64,000 nucleotides of DNA from Bog-159 sp963818855 (GTDB taxonomy: Bacteria; Acidobacteriota; Terriglobia; Bryobacterales; Bryobacteraceae): assembly GCA_963818855.1 (NCBI GenBank), contig CAWFUH010000003.1:186001-250000 (forward strand). Reading direction: 5' to 3'. How positions within the stretch are numbered: the stretch's first letter is position 1; every line of letters begins with the position of its first letter. The notes beneath the pieces were generated by a model. It was not told the DNA's origin. It saw nothing but the letters and a program-made list of their open reading frames with translations, and searched no databases. Positions 1 to 7,484 of the stretch are shown here, one piece after another. A program made the position numbers and the translations under genes.

Positions 1-260
1 CGGCCGATCAGACCGTTCGCCGCAGCGCCAGGCGCGCCCTTCGTGGAAGTGGCGGTCGGCGGCTGAAACGTGGCCTCGCTCGCGGCGTGCAGGTCGCGCA
101 ACTGGCGGTCGAGATCCCGGCTCGCGCGGGCCTGGAAGATCCGCGCGTCCACCAAGGCGAATGCGCAATAGCCCAGAAACAACAAGGCGGCGACAAAGAG
201 CGCACGCTGGGTCCACTGCACAATTCGCCTGAGCAATTTTTTCTGTACTACAACCTTCAT
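1..260 (-). CDS. Sortase (probable class D type), N-terminal part, runs off window
   Basis: The ATG at 260 opens a frame that runs off the window edge, giving 86 residues. It has a basic start (KKLLRR), a membrane segment (about residues 16-32, LFVAALLFLGYCAFALV), a linker with RDLDRQL and an Ala/Pro/Thr stretch, and then GLIGR, where sortases of this type begin their catalytic beta-barrel. The catalytic His, Cys and Arg lie outside the window. The start overlaps the stop of the VWFA gene by 4 nt (ATGA), so the two are probably translationally coupled. The LPSTA-tailed protein two genes upstream is a candidate substrate. The family call rests on the N-terminal layout and the context. Confidence 0.62.
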   Translation of the reverse strand, partial: MKVVVQKKLLRRIVQWTQRALFVAALLFLGYCAFALVDARIFQARASRDLDRQLRDLHAASEATFQPPTATSTKGAPGAAANGLIG

Positions 261-1246
261 CTGGCACCCTTATCGTCAGGCCTCGGTTCTCCGCCGGCTA
301 TGTAGCCGGTGCGCGTGCGCACGGACAATTTGCCGTGGCCCTTCGCCTGGGCAAGTATGCGAATGGCACGATAAGCACCGTCACGAGTCAAATTGGTTGG
401 AACATATCCGATCATGTATTGATGGCGAATGTCCCGGGCGATGCCCTCGCAGATGGGCGCCACTTCGCCGAGCTGCTTGGGAAGAAAGGCTTCACCGCCG
501 GTCGCCTGCGCCAGGCGCTTGAGCACACCCGGGTTCCGGTCCGGATCTTCTTCGTCGAATATACCGATGGTGTAGATGACGGCGTTCGATTGCTCGGCCA
601 GTCTCATGACTTGTGCCAGCTTGCGCGCGCTAGCGTTGTCGCCGCCGTCGCTGACGACGATCAGCACTTTCTTATCCCGGCTGCCTGCTTGCAATTCCTC
701 TAGCGCCTTGGCGATCGCGTCGTACAGAGCGGTTTGGCCTTCGGCGGGTCTGGTCACGATGGCGTTTGTGAGTAAGACGGTGTCATTTGTGAATCGGATC
801 GAGCCTGGCAAGCCCAGCGATACCTTCTCATTGAAATTCACGACGAACATTTCGTCGTCCGGATTGCTGGACCGCACGAAAGAGCTGGCCGCGGCGGAGA
901 CCTCCGCAAGTTTCGGCCGCATGCTGGCGCTCTGGTCGACAACCAGTCCCACGGTGACCGGAATATCTTCGTTTCTGAATAGCCGGATGGGCTGCGGTCG
1001 ACCGTTCTCATAAACCTGGAAATCCTGTTGGACCAGGTTCGAGACGAAGCCCCCTTGCCGGTCAGTCACCGTAGCCGGCAACACCACCAGAGCAACGTCT
1101 ACCGAGATGCGGAAAGACGTTGCGTCTTGTCCTGCCGGTACATCCTGAGATTCACCGCGCCCCGCCAGGACAATCAGGAGAAGGACCGGGAGAGCAATGG
1201 CTTTCGCCACGGCACGCTCTCCCGCCTGCGATAATCCCTTCGTCAT
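257..1246 (-). CDS. VWFA-related acidobacterial domain protein, exported
   Basis: About 329 residues. A signal-like hydrophobic segment (ALPVLLLIVLAGRGESQ) is followed by the N-terminal domain typical of the acidobacterial VWFA family (VVLPATVTDRQGGFV, then DFQVYENG) and a von Willebrand A domain with a MIDAS motif DQSAS and a later VSDGGDNAS. The chosen start (MTKGLSQ) is 16 codons inside the longest frame because the extra residues look non-signal-like. VWA domains bind metal and usually mediate protein contacts; here it is presumably periplasmic or on the envelope. It sits between an LPSTA-tailed protein and a sortase and overlaps the latter by 4 nt. Confidence 0.85.
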   Translation of the reverse strand: MTKGLSQAGERAVAKAIALPVLLLIVLAGRGESQDVPAGQDATSFRISVDVALVVLPATVTDRQGGFVSNLVQQDFQVYENGRPQPIRLFRNEDIPVTVGLVVDQSASMRPKLAEVSAAASSFVRSSNPDDEMFVVNFNEKVSLGLPGSIRFTNDTVLLTNAIVTRPAEGQTALYDAIAKALEELQAGSRDKKVLIVVSDGGDNASARKLAQVMRLAEQSNAVIYTIGIFDEEDPDRNPGVLKRLAQATGGEAFLPKQLGEVAPICEGIARDIRHQYMIGYVPTNLTRDGAYRAIRILAQAKGHGKLSVRTRTGYIAGGEPRPDDKGAR

Positions 1247-1346
1247 GGAGTTCTCATTCCGGCATCCAGCGCTCGACCGCGGACGTGTCCGCACGAGTGC
1301 GGATTCGGCACGTTGAGGAACGTGCGCTACATGGTGAGCCGAGCCC

Positions 1347-2090
1347 TTATTGAAGGCGCTTTTGCGCCAGCCGCAGGACGAAGGCTCCGCCCAAAGCCAG
1401 CAATCCGAGCAGCGCGATAAGCGGCATGGCGCTGGCCGTTGACGGCAGCACCTTCGCCGGCTCGACGTTCTCCGCTACCACTTCCGGGGCTGGCGGCGCC
1501 GCGACCACCTGAGCGACTTCCACCTCTTCTCCCGTAGGTTGAATTGCCATGACGGGCGCCTGCTTCAGTTGCACGACCACTGGCTCGTCTGCCGTCTTGA
1601 TCGGCTCGGCGACTTCCAACGGTATCTCGGCCGCCGTGAAGAGGACGGGGGCGTTGATCTCTTTGGCTAGTTCCACTGCTCTCGCTTTCGGGTAAACGAA
1701 TTCCTGGCCATAGTTTTGGCCGGGATAGAACCATGCCCGGAGCGCCTCCGGCTCACCGGCGGGCCGCTCCCGGAAGGTAACTACAGTCTTGCCAGTCGCC
1801 TTGAGGCGATAGTTTGGGATGGCGAGGATAGTGGCAATGATTTGCGTTTGGTCCGCGTTGAAGATCTGGACGATATGCCGGTCGGACTGCGAGTCCAGAA
1901 GTTTGAACACGTAGGTGCCGGCTGGCAACACCCCCCACCCTTTCATGTGGACTCCAGGAATTTCCACTGGCCCGCTGAAAGTCATCACGGTTTTCTGGTT
2001 CCAATCTTCCGCCTTCGCGCCGGGTGAGAATATCACTCCTGTCAGCGCCAGGCAAAACGCGCTGGCTGTTACTGCTTTCAAAATACTCAT
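1347..2090 (-). CDS. Exported protein with C-terminal LPSTA sorting signal, candidate sortase substrate
   Basis: About 247 residues starting at MSILKAV, preceded by AAAGGAG ten bases upstream. Residues 1-27 are a signal peptide ending GAKA. The mature part (from EDWNQKTVMTFSGPVEIPG) resembles acidobacterial secreted proteins of unknown function. A Val/Pro/Ala/Glu-rich stretch then leads to LPSTA, a hydrophobic helix (MPLIALLGLLALGGAFVL) and a basic tail (KR): the three-part layout of a sortase sorting signal. The longer frame upstream lacks a signal peptide at its start and is rejected. A VWFA protein and a sortase follow in the same direction. Confidence 0.78.
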   Translation of the reverse strand: MSILKAVTASAFCLALTGVIFSPGAKAEDWNQKTVMTFSGPVEIPGVHMKGWGVLPAGTYVFKLLDSQSDRHIVQIFNADQTQIIATILAIPNYRLKATGKTVVTFRERPAGEPEALRAWFYPGQNYGQEFVYPKARAVELAKEINAPVLFTAAEIPLEVAEPIKTADEPVVVQLKQAPVMAIQPTGEEVEVAQVVAAPPAPEVVAENVEPAKVLPSTASAMPLIALLGLLALGGAFVLRLAQKRLQ

Positions 2091-2594
2091 CTGTAAATTG
2101 CTCCTTTGTCTGAACTCTAGTGCGATCGGCTGTTCGCTCTGTCGGGCGCCATGCCTCTTAGACCTCGGCGGGCTTGTCGCACGCGTGAAAGAGGAGCATT
2201 CCGAGGTCCATCGGCGTACTACCGCGCGAAGAACGCGATGCACATCGGATCACGCAGTTATTGCCGTACGGAATGCACGAATCGGCGGGTGCTGGCGGAA
2301 GACCTGAGCCTTTCTGAGATATGAAAACCTGCAAAAAGACCCTCTGCAGCAACAAGCAACGGAAAGTCAAGTGAGCAATAACATCAGTCGAACACCGGCT
2401 CCCGCAAGCAGGTTACTTGTCGACAGCCCACTCGCCTTCCGTCAGCCGGTTGTAGCAGAGGGCAGGTTTGAAAGATCTTTCACCAATTCAAATAATGGCT
2501 CAGCAACCTGACAGCCACGTGTCGGTCGCCGTCAAATCCTTACTCCCGGCCTGATATCGCGTACCATCAATGCACTGCAAGAGCCAAGCCGAAC
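2091..2594. other. Intergenic region, no gene supported
   Basis: About 500 bp between two minus-strand genes. Short frames here lack family resemblance and good start sites. It presumably carries the promoter of the LPSTA-protein unit and the 3' end of nothing recognisable; no hairpin terminator was identified. Confidence 0.5.
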
Positions 2595-3359
2595 TCAGCG
2601 GGCCGTGAACATCGCTGACACCATGGCTCCCGGGTCGGTCTCGATGGCTAGGATCGCCTTCCCTTCATCGATCAGAATGCCCCGCAAGGTCGTGGGTATG
2701 GATGTTGCGACTCCAGTAGTAAGTAATGTCAGTTGGATATCGACGATGCATTCGCCATCGACGGTTATCGTGACGTCTGTGGGGACCGCAGAGGGATCGC
2801 TGGAGGCCAGCTTGAAACCGGCCGTCTCATCCGCCTGAATCAGACCTTTCGCAGCTATCTTGCCGGAGGTTCCCCCTGGCACCATCGGCGTGGTGCTGCC
2901 GGACAACGTAAACGCGTAACCGTTCCGTAAATCGGAGGGTTTACATTCAGCCGAAGTTCGCGCCAATGTGCCGTCCTGGGCGCCGCCAGGGTCCGTCTGG
3001 CGGAAATGCACGCTCTTTCCGCCGCTAGTAGCGACGCCGCTGAAATGTTGGAACGCGCCGGAATCGTCTTGCAGGCTCCAGGTAACCGTGCAATCCCAGA
3101 GGGCCTCGTAGGTCCCGGTAACGGGATTACCCAAGAGATAACCGGCAAACATGACCGTTGAGTAACCGCTGATTTTGCCATCACCGGTCAAGACTATCCT
3201 CCCAATGGTGGCGACGGGCTTCGACTCGCCAGAAATGTTCGTCTCGCCGGAGAGCTGAAATCCATAGGGACCTTGCAGATCCTTCGGGTTGCATACTTCC
3301 GCGCAAAGCGGCCGCAACGCGAAGATCAATGTGAGCAATATAGACAGCCGCATAAGCAT
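2595..3359 (-). CDS. Secreted protein with two homologous halves, function unknown
   Basis: About 254 residues from MLMRLSILL, a clear signal peptide ending LCAEVC. The mature part has two similar halves, each opening with a Cys and a PxDLxGxYxFxLSG pattern (CNPKDLQGPYGFQLSGET and CKPSDLRNGYAFTLSGST). This suggests an internal duplication of a small beta-rich domain of the kind common in acidobacterial secreted proteins. The alternative start MRLS is six bases downstream. An upstream extension to 3602 overlaps the csbD gene and has no signal peptide at its start. No enzymatic motif was recognised. Confidence 0.7.
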   Translation of the reverse strand: MLMRLSILLTLIFALRPLCAEVCNPKDLQGPYGFQLSGETNISGESKPVATIGRIVLTGDGKISGYSTVMFAGYLLGNPVTGTYEALWDCTVTWSLQDDSGAFQHFSGVATSGGKSVHFRQTDPGGAQDGTLARTSAECKPSDLRNGYAFTLSGSTTPMVPGGTSGKIAAKGLIQADETAGFKLASSDPSAVPTDVTITVDGECIVDIQLTLLTTGVATSIPTTLRGILIDEGKAILAIETDPGAMVSAMFTAR

Positions 3360-3381
3360 TGATAGATGGGCGAGCGATCCC

Positions 3382-3618
3382 TCAAAGACGGGTCGCGTAC
3401 TGCCTTTCGCGCTCAGCTGCCTTCTGCGCAAGCGAACGTTCCTCTGCGCGCTGTTCGGCATCCGCCCGCACTGCTCCATACCCTTCTTGGATTCGCCCGA
3501 CCAACTGGTCCTTCTTGCCGGCGAACGTTTCCCGGTTATTATCGGTAAGTTTGCCCCAGCGCTCGCGCGCAGAGCCGGTGAACCGCTTCCACGTGCCTTC
3601 AACCTGGTCCCAATTCAT
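3382..3618 (-). CDS. CsbD family stress protein
   Basis: 78 residues. MNWDQVEGTWKRFTGSARERWGKLT shows the CsbD hallmark (W-x-Q-x-EG-x-W-K, then K-x-KWGKLT), followed by DQLVGRIQEGYG and a charged C-terminal helix. The start follows a strong GGAGGAGG. CsbD proteins are small, hydrophilic and part of the general stress response in many bacteria; the molecular role is unknown. It is divergent from a YflT-like gene, and other stress-type genes follow. Confidence 0.88.
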   Translation of the reverse strand: MNWDQVEGTWKRFTGSARERWGKLTDNNRETFAGKKDQLVGRIQEGYGAVRADAEQRAEERSLAQKAAERERQYATRL

Positions 3619-3883
3619 GCCTACTCCTCCTCCTTCCGGTTTCGCGGAATAACCCAGGTGGGGCACGTTTGCCGCCGTTTGAATTCGAGGGGTCCATCAA
3701 GGGCGAAACGGCGGCCGCTGCCCATCCAGCCTGCCGGGCGCGGCGGAATGTGCATTTGTAAAGGCAGATTCTGCGCCTGGGCAATCTGCCCTACGGCATA
3801 TCTCCGCAATCTAGCGGTTTCCTGCGCTTGGTCCAGCTCGTGCACAGACACAAACACGACACTTTCAAAAGGCGGAACACTAA

Positions 3884-4516
3884 ATGGCAAAGAATACGTC
3901 GGTCATTGGCATCTATGAGGATCGCAAGACGGTCTTGGATGTCATCGAGGTTTTACACAAAACCGGGTATAGGGCGGCAGATATCTCAGTCCTGTCATCT
4001 GAAAATCCGGGCTCAAAGGATTTCGCGCACGAGAAACACACTAAGGCGGCGGCTGGCGCGGGGATTGGAGCGGTGGCGGGTGCCGTAGTTGGCGCCGCAT
4101 TGGCTTGGCTCGTTTCCAGTCAAACCGTACCCACCGCGGGATTGGGGGCGCTCGTTGCGGCCGGACCGGCGGTGGCGGCTTTCGCTGGCGCCGGCGCCGG
4201 AGGGGCGCTGGGTTGGATCGTGGGATTGCTGGCGGGATCGCGTCTGACCGAATACGTGGCCAAGCGTTACGCGGGTAGAATCAGGCGCGGCGGCATTCTC
4301 TTATCCGTTCACTGCGATAGTCCGGAGTGGTGCGAGCGGGCGAAGAAGACCCTGAAAGAGACGGGCGCGCGTGATATCTCCTCCGCCTCGGAGGCGGCCG
4401 CCGACTACGGGATGACGGATCGGCCGACAGAGAGGCCGCCGGCTGCCGTCACGATTCGTAGCGAAGTACCTGCCCAACCGACTGCAGATTACGTTGTTCA
4501 AGAGATCAAAAAATAG
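3884..4516 (+). CDS. General stress protein 17M-like (YflT-type) protein with glycine zipper
   Basis: 210 residues. The N-terminal 50 residues (VIGIYEDRKTVLDVIEVLHKTGYRAADISVLS) match the YflT/17M stress domain. Then comes a long Gly/Ala-rich stretch (about 55-125; AGAGIGAVAGAVVGAALAWL, AGAGAGGALGWIVGLLAGS) that looks like a glycine zipper inserting in a membrane. A second alpha/beta segment (GGILLSVHCDSPEWCERAKKTL) and a hydrophilic tail finish the protein. AAGGCGG lies before the ATG. The precise role is unknown. Confidence 0.75.
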   Translation: MAKNTSVIGIYEDRKTVLDVIEVLHKTGYRAADISVLSSENPGSKDFAHEKHTKAAAGAGIGAVAGAVVGAALAWLVSSQTVPTAGLGALVAAGPAVAAFAGAGAGGALGWIVGLLAGSRLTEYVAKRYAGRIRRGGILLSVHCDSPEWCERAKKTLKETGARDISSASEAAADYGMTDRPTERPPAAVTIRSEVPAQPTADYVVQEIKK

Positions 4517-4594
4517 GAAGGCCGCGGCCGATGGCTAACGCGGACTGGTCTTCGGCCTGCATGCCCTATAGCGATCTTAATGGAGACGATCACT

Positions 4595-5512
4595 ATGAAG
4601 TTCCTTCAAACCAGCATTACGGCCGCGTTGTTTCTGCTTCTCGGGACCATTGTCCCCGCGTACGCGCAACACGAGCAGGAAAAACAGGAGAGGCCTGAAA
4701 AGCAGCAGAGTAAACCACAGCAAGCTGCGCGGCCATCCGCACAGCCACAGCGACCCCAGGCGCAGCCGCACCAACAGCCGGCACAACACGTACAACAGAA
4801 GCAACCTGCTCAGCAACCGAAGCAGGGGCGCGCCCAACAGGCTAAGCCACAACAACCGAAGCAGCAGCAGGCCCATCAGGCCAAGCCGCAACAACCCAAA
4901 GCGCAGCAGGCCCATCAGGCTAAGCCGCAACAACCCAAGACGCAGCAGGCCCATCAGGCTAAGCCGCAACAACCCAAGGCGCAGCAGGCCCATCAGGTTA
5001 AGCCGCAACAACCCAAGGCGCAGCAGGCCCATCAGGCCAAGCCGCAACAGCCCAAGCAGCAACAGGCCCGACAGACCGAGCAACCACAGCAAGGGCACCC
5101 TACGCGGACGCAGGCAGTCGCATGGCAACAGCAGAAGGGATGGCTAAAGCAGGGTGGCGGCTGGCAGGGGCGAAGTACCTGGCAGCAGGATGGCGATAAG
5201 AATTGGAACAGCGATCATCGCACCTGGGCGCAGCGCGGAGGCTATGGCGGTTATTTCATTGCCCAGAACACTTACAACCTCCATTTCGGTAGTCAACACT
5301 GGTTCCGGATGGGCGGTCTCCCCTCGATGTACATGGGGTATCCGCGTTTCTCGTACGATGGCTTCTGGTTCATGCTGGTGGATCCCTGGCCGGGGACCTG
5401 GGCAGAAAACTGGTACGCGGACGATGACGTTTACATCGATTATGACGACGGATACTACCTTTGCAATCGCAGTTATCCAGGCATCAGACTGGCGATCACA
5501 GTCTCGCTGTAG
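4595..5512 (+). CDS. Secreted Gln/Pro-rich repeat protein with conserved aromatic C-terminal domain
   Basis: 305 residues from MKFLQTS, preceded by GGAG. The signal peptide ends AYAQ. Residues 25-175 are dominated by Gln, Pro, Lys and Ala and contain six tandem 13-residue units (residues 83-160, consensus AKPQQPKAQQAHQ). The C-terminal 100 residues are rich in Trp, Tyr and Asp (NWNSDHRTWAQRGGYGGYF, GLPSMYMGYPRFSYDGF, DDDVYIDYDDGYY), a pattern also found in other secreted proteins of unknown function. Possible roles are polyanion or cell-wall binding through the basic, flexible repeat; this is inference. It ends 10 bases before the VIT1 gene. Confidence 0.72.
   Translation: MKFLQTSITAALFLLLGTIVPAYAQHEQEKQERPEKQQSKPQQAARPSAQPQRPQAQPHQQPAQHVQQKQPAQQPKQGRAQQAKPQQPKQQQAHQAKPQQPKAQQAHQAKPQQPKTQQAHQAKPQQPKAQQAHQVKPQQPKAQQAHQAKPQQPKQQQARQTEQPQQGHPTRTQAVAWQQQKGWLKQGGGWQGRSTWQQDGDKNWNSDHRTWAQRGGYGGYFIAQNTYNLHFGSQHWFRMGGLPSMYMGYPRFSYDGFWFMLVDPWPGTWAENWYADDDVYIDYDDGYYLCNRSYPGIRLAITVSL
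4841..5074 (+). repeat. Six tandem 39-bp coding repeats
   Basis: Six in-frame 39-bp units encode 13-residue repeats (AKPQQPKxQQAHQ). The middle four are nearly identical at DNA level and the outer two have diverged, as expected from recent expansion by slippage or unequal exchange. Confidence 0.9.
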
Positions 5513-5522
5513 CGGACGATCG

Positions 5523-6230
5523 GTGGTCACGAAGCCTCAAAGCGAGCGGCACCGCACCGGACGCGTCGGCTGGCTTCGCGCGGCGGTATTGGGCGCGAAC
5601 GACGGGATCCTTTCGACGGCGAGTCTGGTGCTTGGTGTCGCATCCGCGCACGCGAACCATGGAAGCGTAATGGTCGCGGGGGTGGCCGGCCTGGTCGCCG
5701 GGGCGATGTCGATGGCTGCAGGTGAATACGTGTCCGTGCACTCACAGGCAGATACCGAACAGGCCGACATTAAGCTGGAACGCTCCGAACTGAAGACAGA
5801 CGACCTGGGCGAACACAAGGAATTGATGGCGATCTACGTCGCGCGCGGGCTCGAGCCCGCGCTGGCCAAACAGGTTGCCGGCCAGCTGATGGCGCATGAT
5901 GCTTTAGGCGCGCACGCCCGCGATGAACTGGGCATCTCCACGTCGTTTCGTGCGCGTCCGATTCAGGCGGCCTTGGCGTCGGCCGCCAGCTTCGTCGCCG
6001 GAGCGGCGATGCCGCTCTCGGTCACGGCCGTAGCCCCGGAGGCGAGCTTGATCCCCCTTGTCGCCGGAAGTTCAATATTGTTCCTGGCGCTTCTGGGAGG
6101 GTTGGCCGCGCGCGCTGGCGGCGCAGGCGTATTGTTGGGCGCAATGCGCGTCACGTTCTGGGGCGCGCTGGCTATGGCGGTGACCGCGGGCGTCGGGTCA
6201 CTGTTCGGAACCGCCACCTCTGGGTCTTGA
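5523..6230 (+). CDS. VIT1/CCC1 family transporter
   Basis: 235 residues from a GTG start (VVTKPQSERHRTG). The family opening GWLRAAVLGANDGILSTASLVLG is present, followed by AGAMSMAAGEYVSVHSQ, a charged cytoplasmic segment with several Glu (DTEQADIKLERSEL), and three C-terminal membrane helices. VIT1/CCC1 proteins move Fe2+ or Mn2+ across membranes; the Glu-rich segment corresponds to the metal-binding domain. No ATG fits the conserved N-terminus, so GTG is preferred. Confidence 0.86.
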   Translation: MVTKPQSERHRTGRVGWLRAAVLGANDGILSTASLVLGVASAHANHGSVMVAGVAGLVAGAMSMAAGEYVSVHSQADTEQADIKLERSELKTDDLGEHKELMAIYVARGLEPALAKQVAGQLMAHDALGAHARDELGISTSFRARPIQAALASAASFVAGAAMPLSVTAVAPEASLIPLVAGSSILFLALLGGLAARAGGAGVLLGAMRVTFWGALAMAVTAGVGSLFGTATSGS

Positions 6231-6245
6231 GGATGGCGAAGGGGA

Positions 6246-7469
6246 TTACCAATACTTTTCAACCACCACGAAGGTGATGTCGTCAGTTTGCGGCATGCCT
6301 TGAGTGAATTCCTCAATGGCTTTCAAGAACTGCTGCTCGAGCGCCTGACTTCCCGAGGGCGCCTCTCGCCGAATGATCTCCAACAGCCTCTTCGCACCGA
6401 ACAGTTCTTCCCGCTCGTTTTGCGCGTCCGTAAGGCCATCGGAATACGCCACAAGAATGTCTCCTTTGTCGAGATGGAAAGTGCGGGATGGATAAGAAGC
6501 CGAGTCGAACATCCCCAGAAAATGGGCGTCGGAGACGAGTTTTTCGATTTTTCCCGTGGCGGTACGGAACAAATAAGCCGGGTTGTGTCCCGCGCTGACA
6601 AACTGCCCTGTGCCGCACGGCCTCAAGAGGAAGAGAAAGAGCGTAACGAACTGGTGTGGGAGAGATTTTTCGCAAAGGAGCTGGTTAACCCGGCTCAAGG
6701 CCTCCTGCGGTTGAGCTCCAGAGCGGAATTCCGTGCTGAGAGCTCCCAGTACCATCGAACTTAACAGGGCTGCGGAGATCCCCTTGCCGGACACATCCGC
6801 CAGGACCCCCATCCACTCCCCTGAACTGAGTTGCAGGAAATCGTAGAAATCCCCTCCCACATAGCGTGTGGGACTGTTATATGCATGGATGCGAAAATTC
6901 TCAAATTGGGGCAGGAAGCGGGGCAGCAGGCTTTCCTGGGTTTCCTGCGCCAAGGCTAACTCCCGCTCCCGCTGCTCTTGTTCCTCCAGGGTCTTAAGAC
7001 GAATGATCTCGCGGCTTCGCTCGAGTTCCCGGACCGTCTCCTCCAGCACCTTGCTGTAGTGCTTGGCTTCGAGGTGCAACAGGCGCACTTCCAGAATGTT
7101 GTGAACGCGCGCGCGCAGCTCGGCCAGATCGAAAGGTTTGCCTACGAAATCCTTGGCGCCCGCTTCGAGGGCGCGCAGCTTGTGATCCGGCTGCGCGGTG
7201 ATCACGAGCACCGGAAGATAGCCGTCCGCTTCGATTTCCTTCAGGCCTTCCATCACCTGGAATCCGTCCATGCCTGGCATTTGAAGATCGAGCAGGATCA
7301 GCGCATAGTGGTTCTTGCGATGCAGCTCGCAGACCTGATACGGATCGGTCGTAGACTCGACCGAAGCATAGCCGGCGATGCGCAGCATGCCCTCCAGCAA
7401 ACGGACATTGGCCACCCGGTCGTCTACGATCAGGATTCTGGCGTGCAGAATGTCGGCTGAGCTGACCAT
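6246..7469 (-). CDS. Response regulator with PP2C (SpoIIE/RsbU-type) phosphatase domain
   Basis: 407 residues. Residues 10-130 are a receiver domain (ARILIVDDRVANVRLLE; phosphoacceptor in LILLDLQMPGMDG; K in VGKPFDL). A coiled coil (about 135-175) joins it to a SpoIIE-type PP2C domain with the metal-binding motifs GGDFYDF, LADVSGKG, SAGHNPA and YSDGLTDAQN. Such proteins dephosphorylate STAS anti-anti-sigma factors in partner-switching systems. It starts 15 bases after the stop of the hybrid kinase, so both are probably one operon and the kinase may control its receiver. A STAS protein is encoded nearby (10637-11077). Confidence 0.92.
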   Translation of the reverse strand: MVSSADILHARILIVDDRVANVRLLEGMLRIAGYASVESTTDPYQVCELHRKNHYALILLDLQMPGMDGFQVMEGLKEIEADGYLPVLVITAQPDHKLRALEAGAKDFVGKPFDLAELRARVHNILEVRLLHLEAKHYSKVLEETVRELERSREIIRLKTLEEQEQRERELALAQETQESLLPRFLPQFENFRIHAYNSPTRYVGGDFYDFLQLSSGEWMGVLADVSGKGISAALLSSMVLGALSTEFRSGAQPQEALSRVNQLLCEKSLPHQFVTLFLFLLRPCGTGQFVSAGHNPAYLFRTATGKIEKLVSDAHFLGMFDSASYPSRTFHLDKGDILVAYSDGLTDAQNEREELFGAKRLLEIIRREAPSGSQALEQQFLKAIEEFTQGMPQTDDITFVVVEKYW

Positions 7470-7484
7470 GGGCCTTCGTCCCGA

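Noticed and set aside
4841..5074. CRISPR-like direct repeats
   Set aside because: The 39-bp units are contiguous coding repeats with no spacers and no cas genes.
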